Assembly (NCBI RefSeq): GCF_000297095.1
Contig: NZ_AEEA01000002.1
Location: 1-34,433 of the forward strand
From: Treponema primitia ZAS-1
GTDB taxonomy: Bacteria; Spirochaetota; Spirochaetia; Treponematales; Breznakiellaceae
DNA: 34,433 nt
Reading direction: 5' to 3'
Under the pieces are notes generated by a model, which did not search any database, was not told the origin of the DNA, and was given only the letters and a program-made list of their open reading frames with translations. Made by a program: the position numbers and the translations under genes. This document shows positions 34,365 through 34,433 of this stretch, piece by piece (position 1 is the stretch's first letter; each line of letters begins with the position of its first letter).

Positions 34365-34433
34365 GTAACCGTCAATTTAAGCGGTGAACATATTCCAGGG
34401 AAGCAAATTTTCCCAGTCTTCCGTGGACACGGC
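34365..34433 (-). mobile_element. Right-edge IS66-family element, partial
   Basis: From 34365 the sequence begins GTAACCGTCAA, which resembles IS66-type terminal repeats (GTAAGCG-like). A minus-strand frame ending nearby has an IS66-like C-terminus. The preceding 8 bases, CATTATTC, would be the target copy. The rest of the element is outside the window. Confidence 0.5.
34377..34433 (-). CDS. C-terminal 18 residues of a probable IS66-family transposase, partial
   Basis: The minus strand entering from the right edge encodes AVSTEDWENLLPWNMFTA and then a stop at 34377-34379. The ending LLPWN is characteristic of the C-terminus of IS66 (TnpC-type) transposases. Only 18 residues are visible, so the call is tentative. 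Confidence 0.5.
   Translation of the reverse strand, partial: AVSTEDWENLLPWNMFTA

Noticed and set aside
1..34433. CRISPR arrays
   Set aside because: No regularly spaced repeats with unique spacers. The 12-bp array at 29180-29251 is coding and has no spacers.

Overview
This window is an accessory defence region, not core chromosome. Gene content, moderate-to-low GC (higher in the integrase and on the left, very AT-rich on the right) and the style of intergenic repeats suggest a spirochaete such as a termite-gut Treponema. That is a guess: no taxonomic marker gene is present.

Layout. (1) 1-634: GC-rich, hairpin-rich DNA with no convincing gene. (2) 635-1972: an IS256-family insertion sequence with 29-bp imperfect terminal inverted repeats and an 8-bp target duplication; its transposase is frameshifted. 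(3) 12434 down to 2016, minus strand: a tightly overlapping operon of a SNF2 helicase with a DUF3883-like C-terminus, a DUF1156 DNA methyltransferase (frameshifted), a DUF499 ATPase, a YhcG/DUF1016 PD-(D/E)XK nuclease (frameshifted near its end) and a 78-aa unknown protein. This combination is known from bacterial and archaeal defence islands but is poorly characterised. (4) 12468-15084: small debris, comprising a UPF0175 antitoxin with a toxin remnant, a DUF4143-type ATPase carrying a tandem palindromic insertion, a winged-helix remnant and the 3' part of a tRNA-Tyr gene. (5) 15085-16440: a tyrosine integrase right beside that tRNA fragment, marking an integrative element end. (6) 16777-34287: one uninterrupted plus-strand operon carrying a type 3 BREX system (brxF, brxC, pglXI, brxHII, pglZ, brxA) with a nested cassette between pglXI and brxHII: a 69-aa ORF, a winged-helix/PD-(D/E)XK nuclease, a GajA-like OLD/TOPRIM nuclease, a GajB-like UvrD-type helicase and an AlbA_2/HATPase regulator-like protein with a PSDK repeat tract. 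(7) 34365-34433: the edge of what looks like an IS66-family element.

How they fit together. In the BREX unit PglXI would methylate host DNA, while BrxC, PglZ, BrxHII, BrxF and BrxA would block phage DNA. The nested cassette looks like a Gabija-type nuclease/helicase pair with an added restriction-like nuclease, translated through stop/start overlaps and so likely co-expressed with BREX. The left operon has its own methylase, helicase, ATPase and nuclease. Four genes (transposase, YhcG, DUF1156 methylase, BrxHII) each carry one single-base indel, and in each case correcting one base restores a full-length family protein. These are either base-calling errors or recent inactivations, and the distinction decides whether either large system is functional.

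The most interesting points are the Gabija-like cassette inside the BREX-3 operon, the tRNA-Tyr fragment/integrase junction that suggests tandem accretion of elements, the degenerate P-loop of BrxF, and the in-frame palindromic repeats in the ATPase gene.
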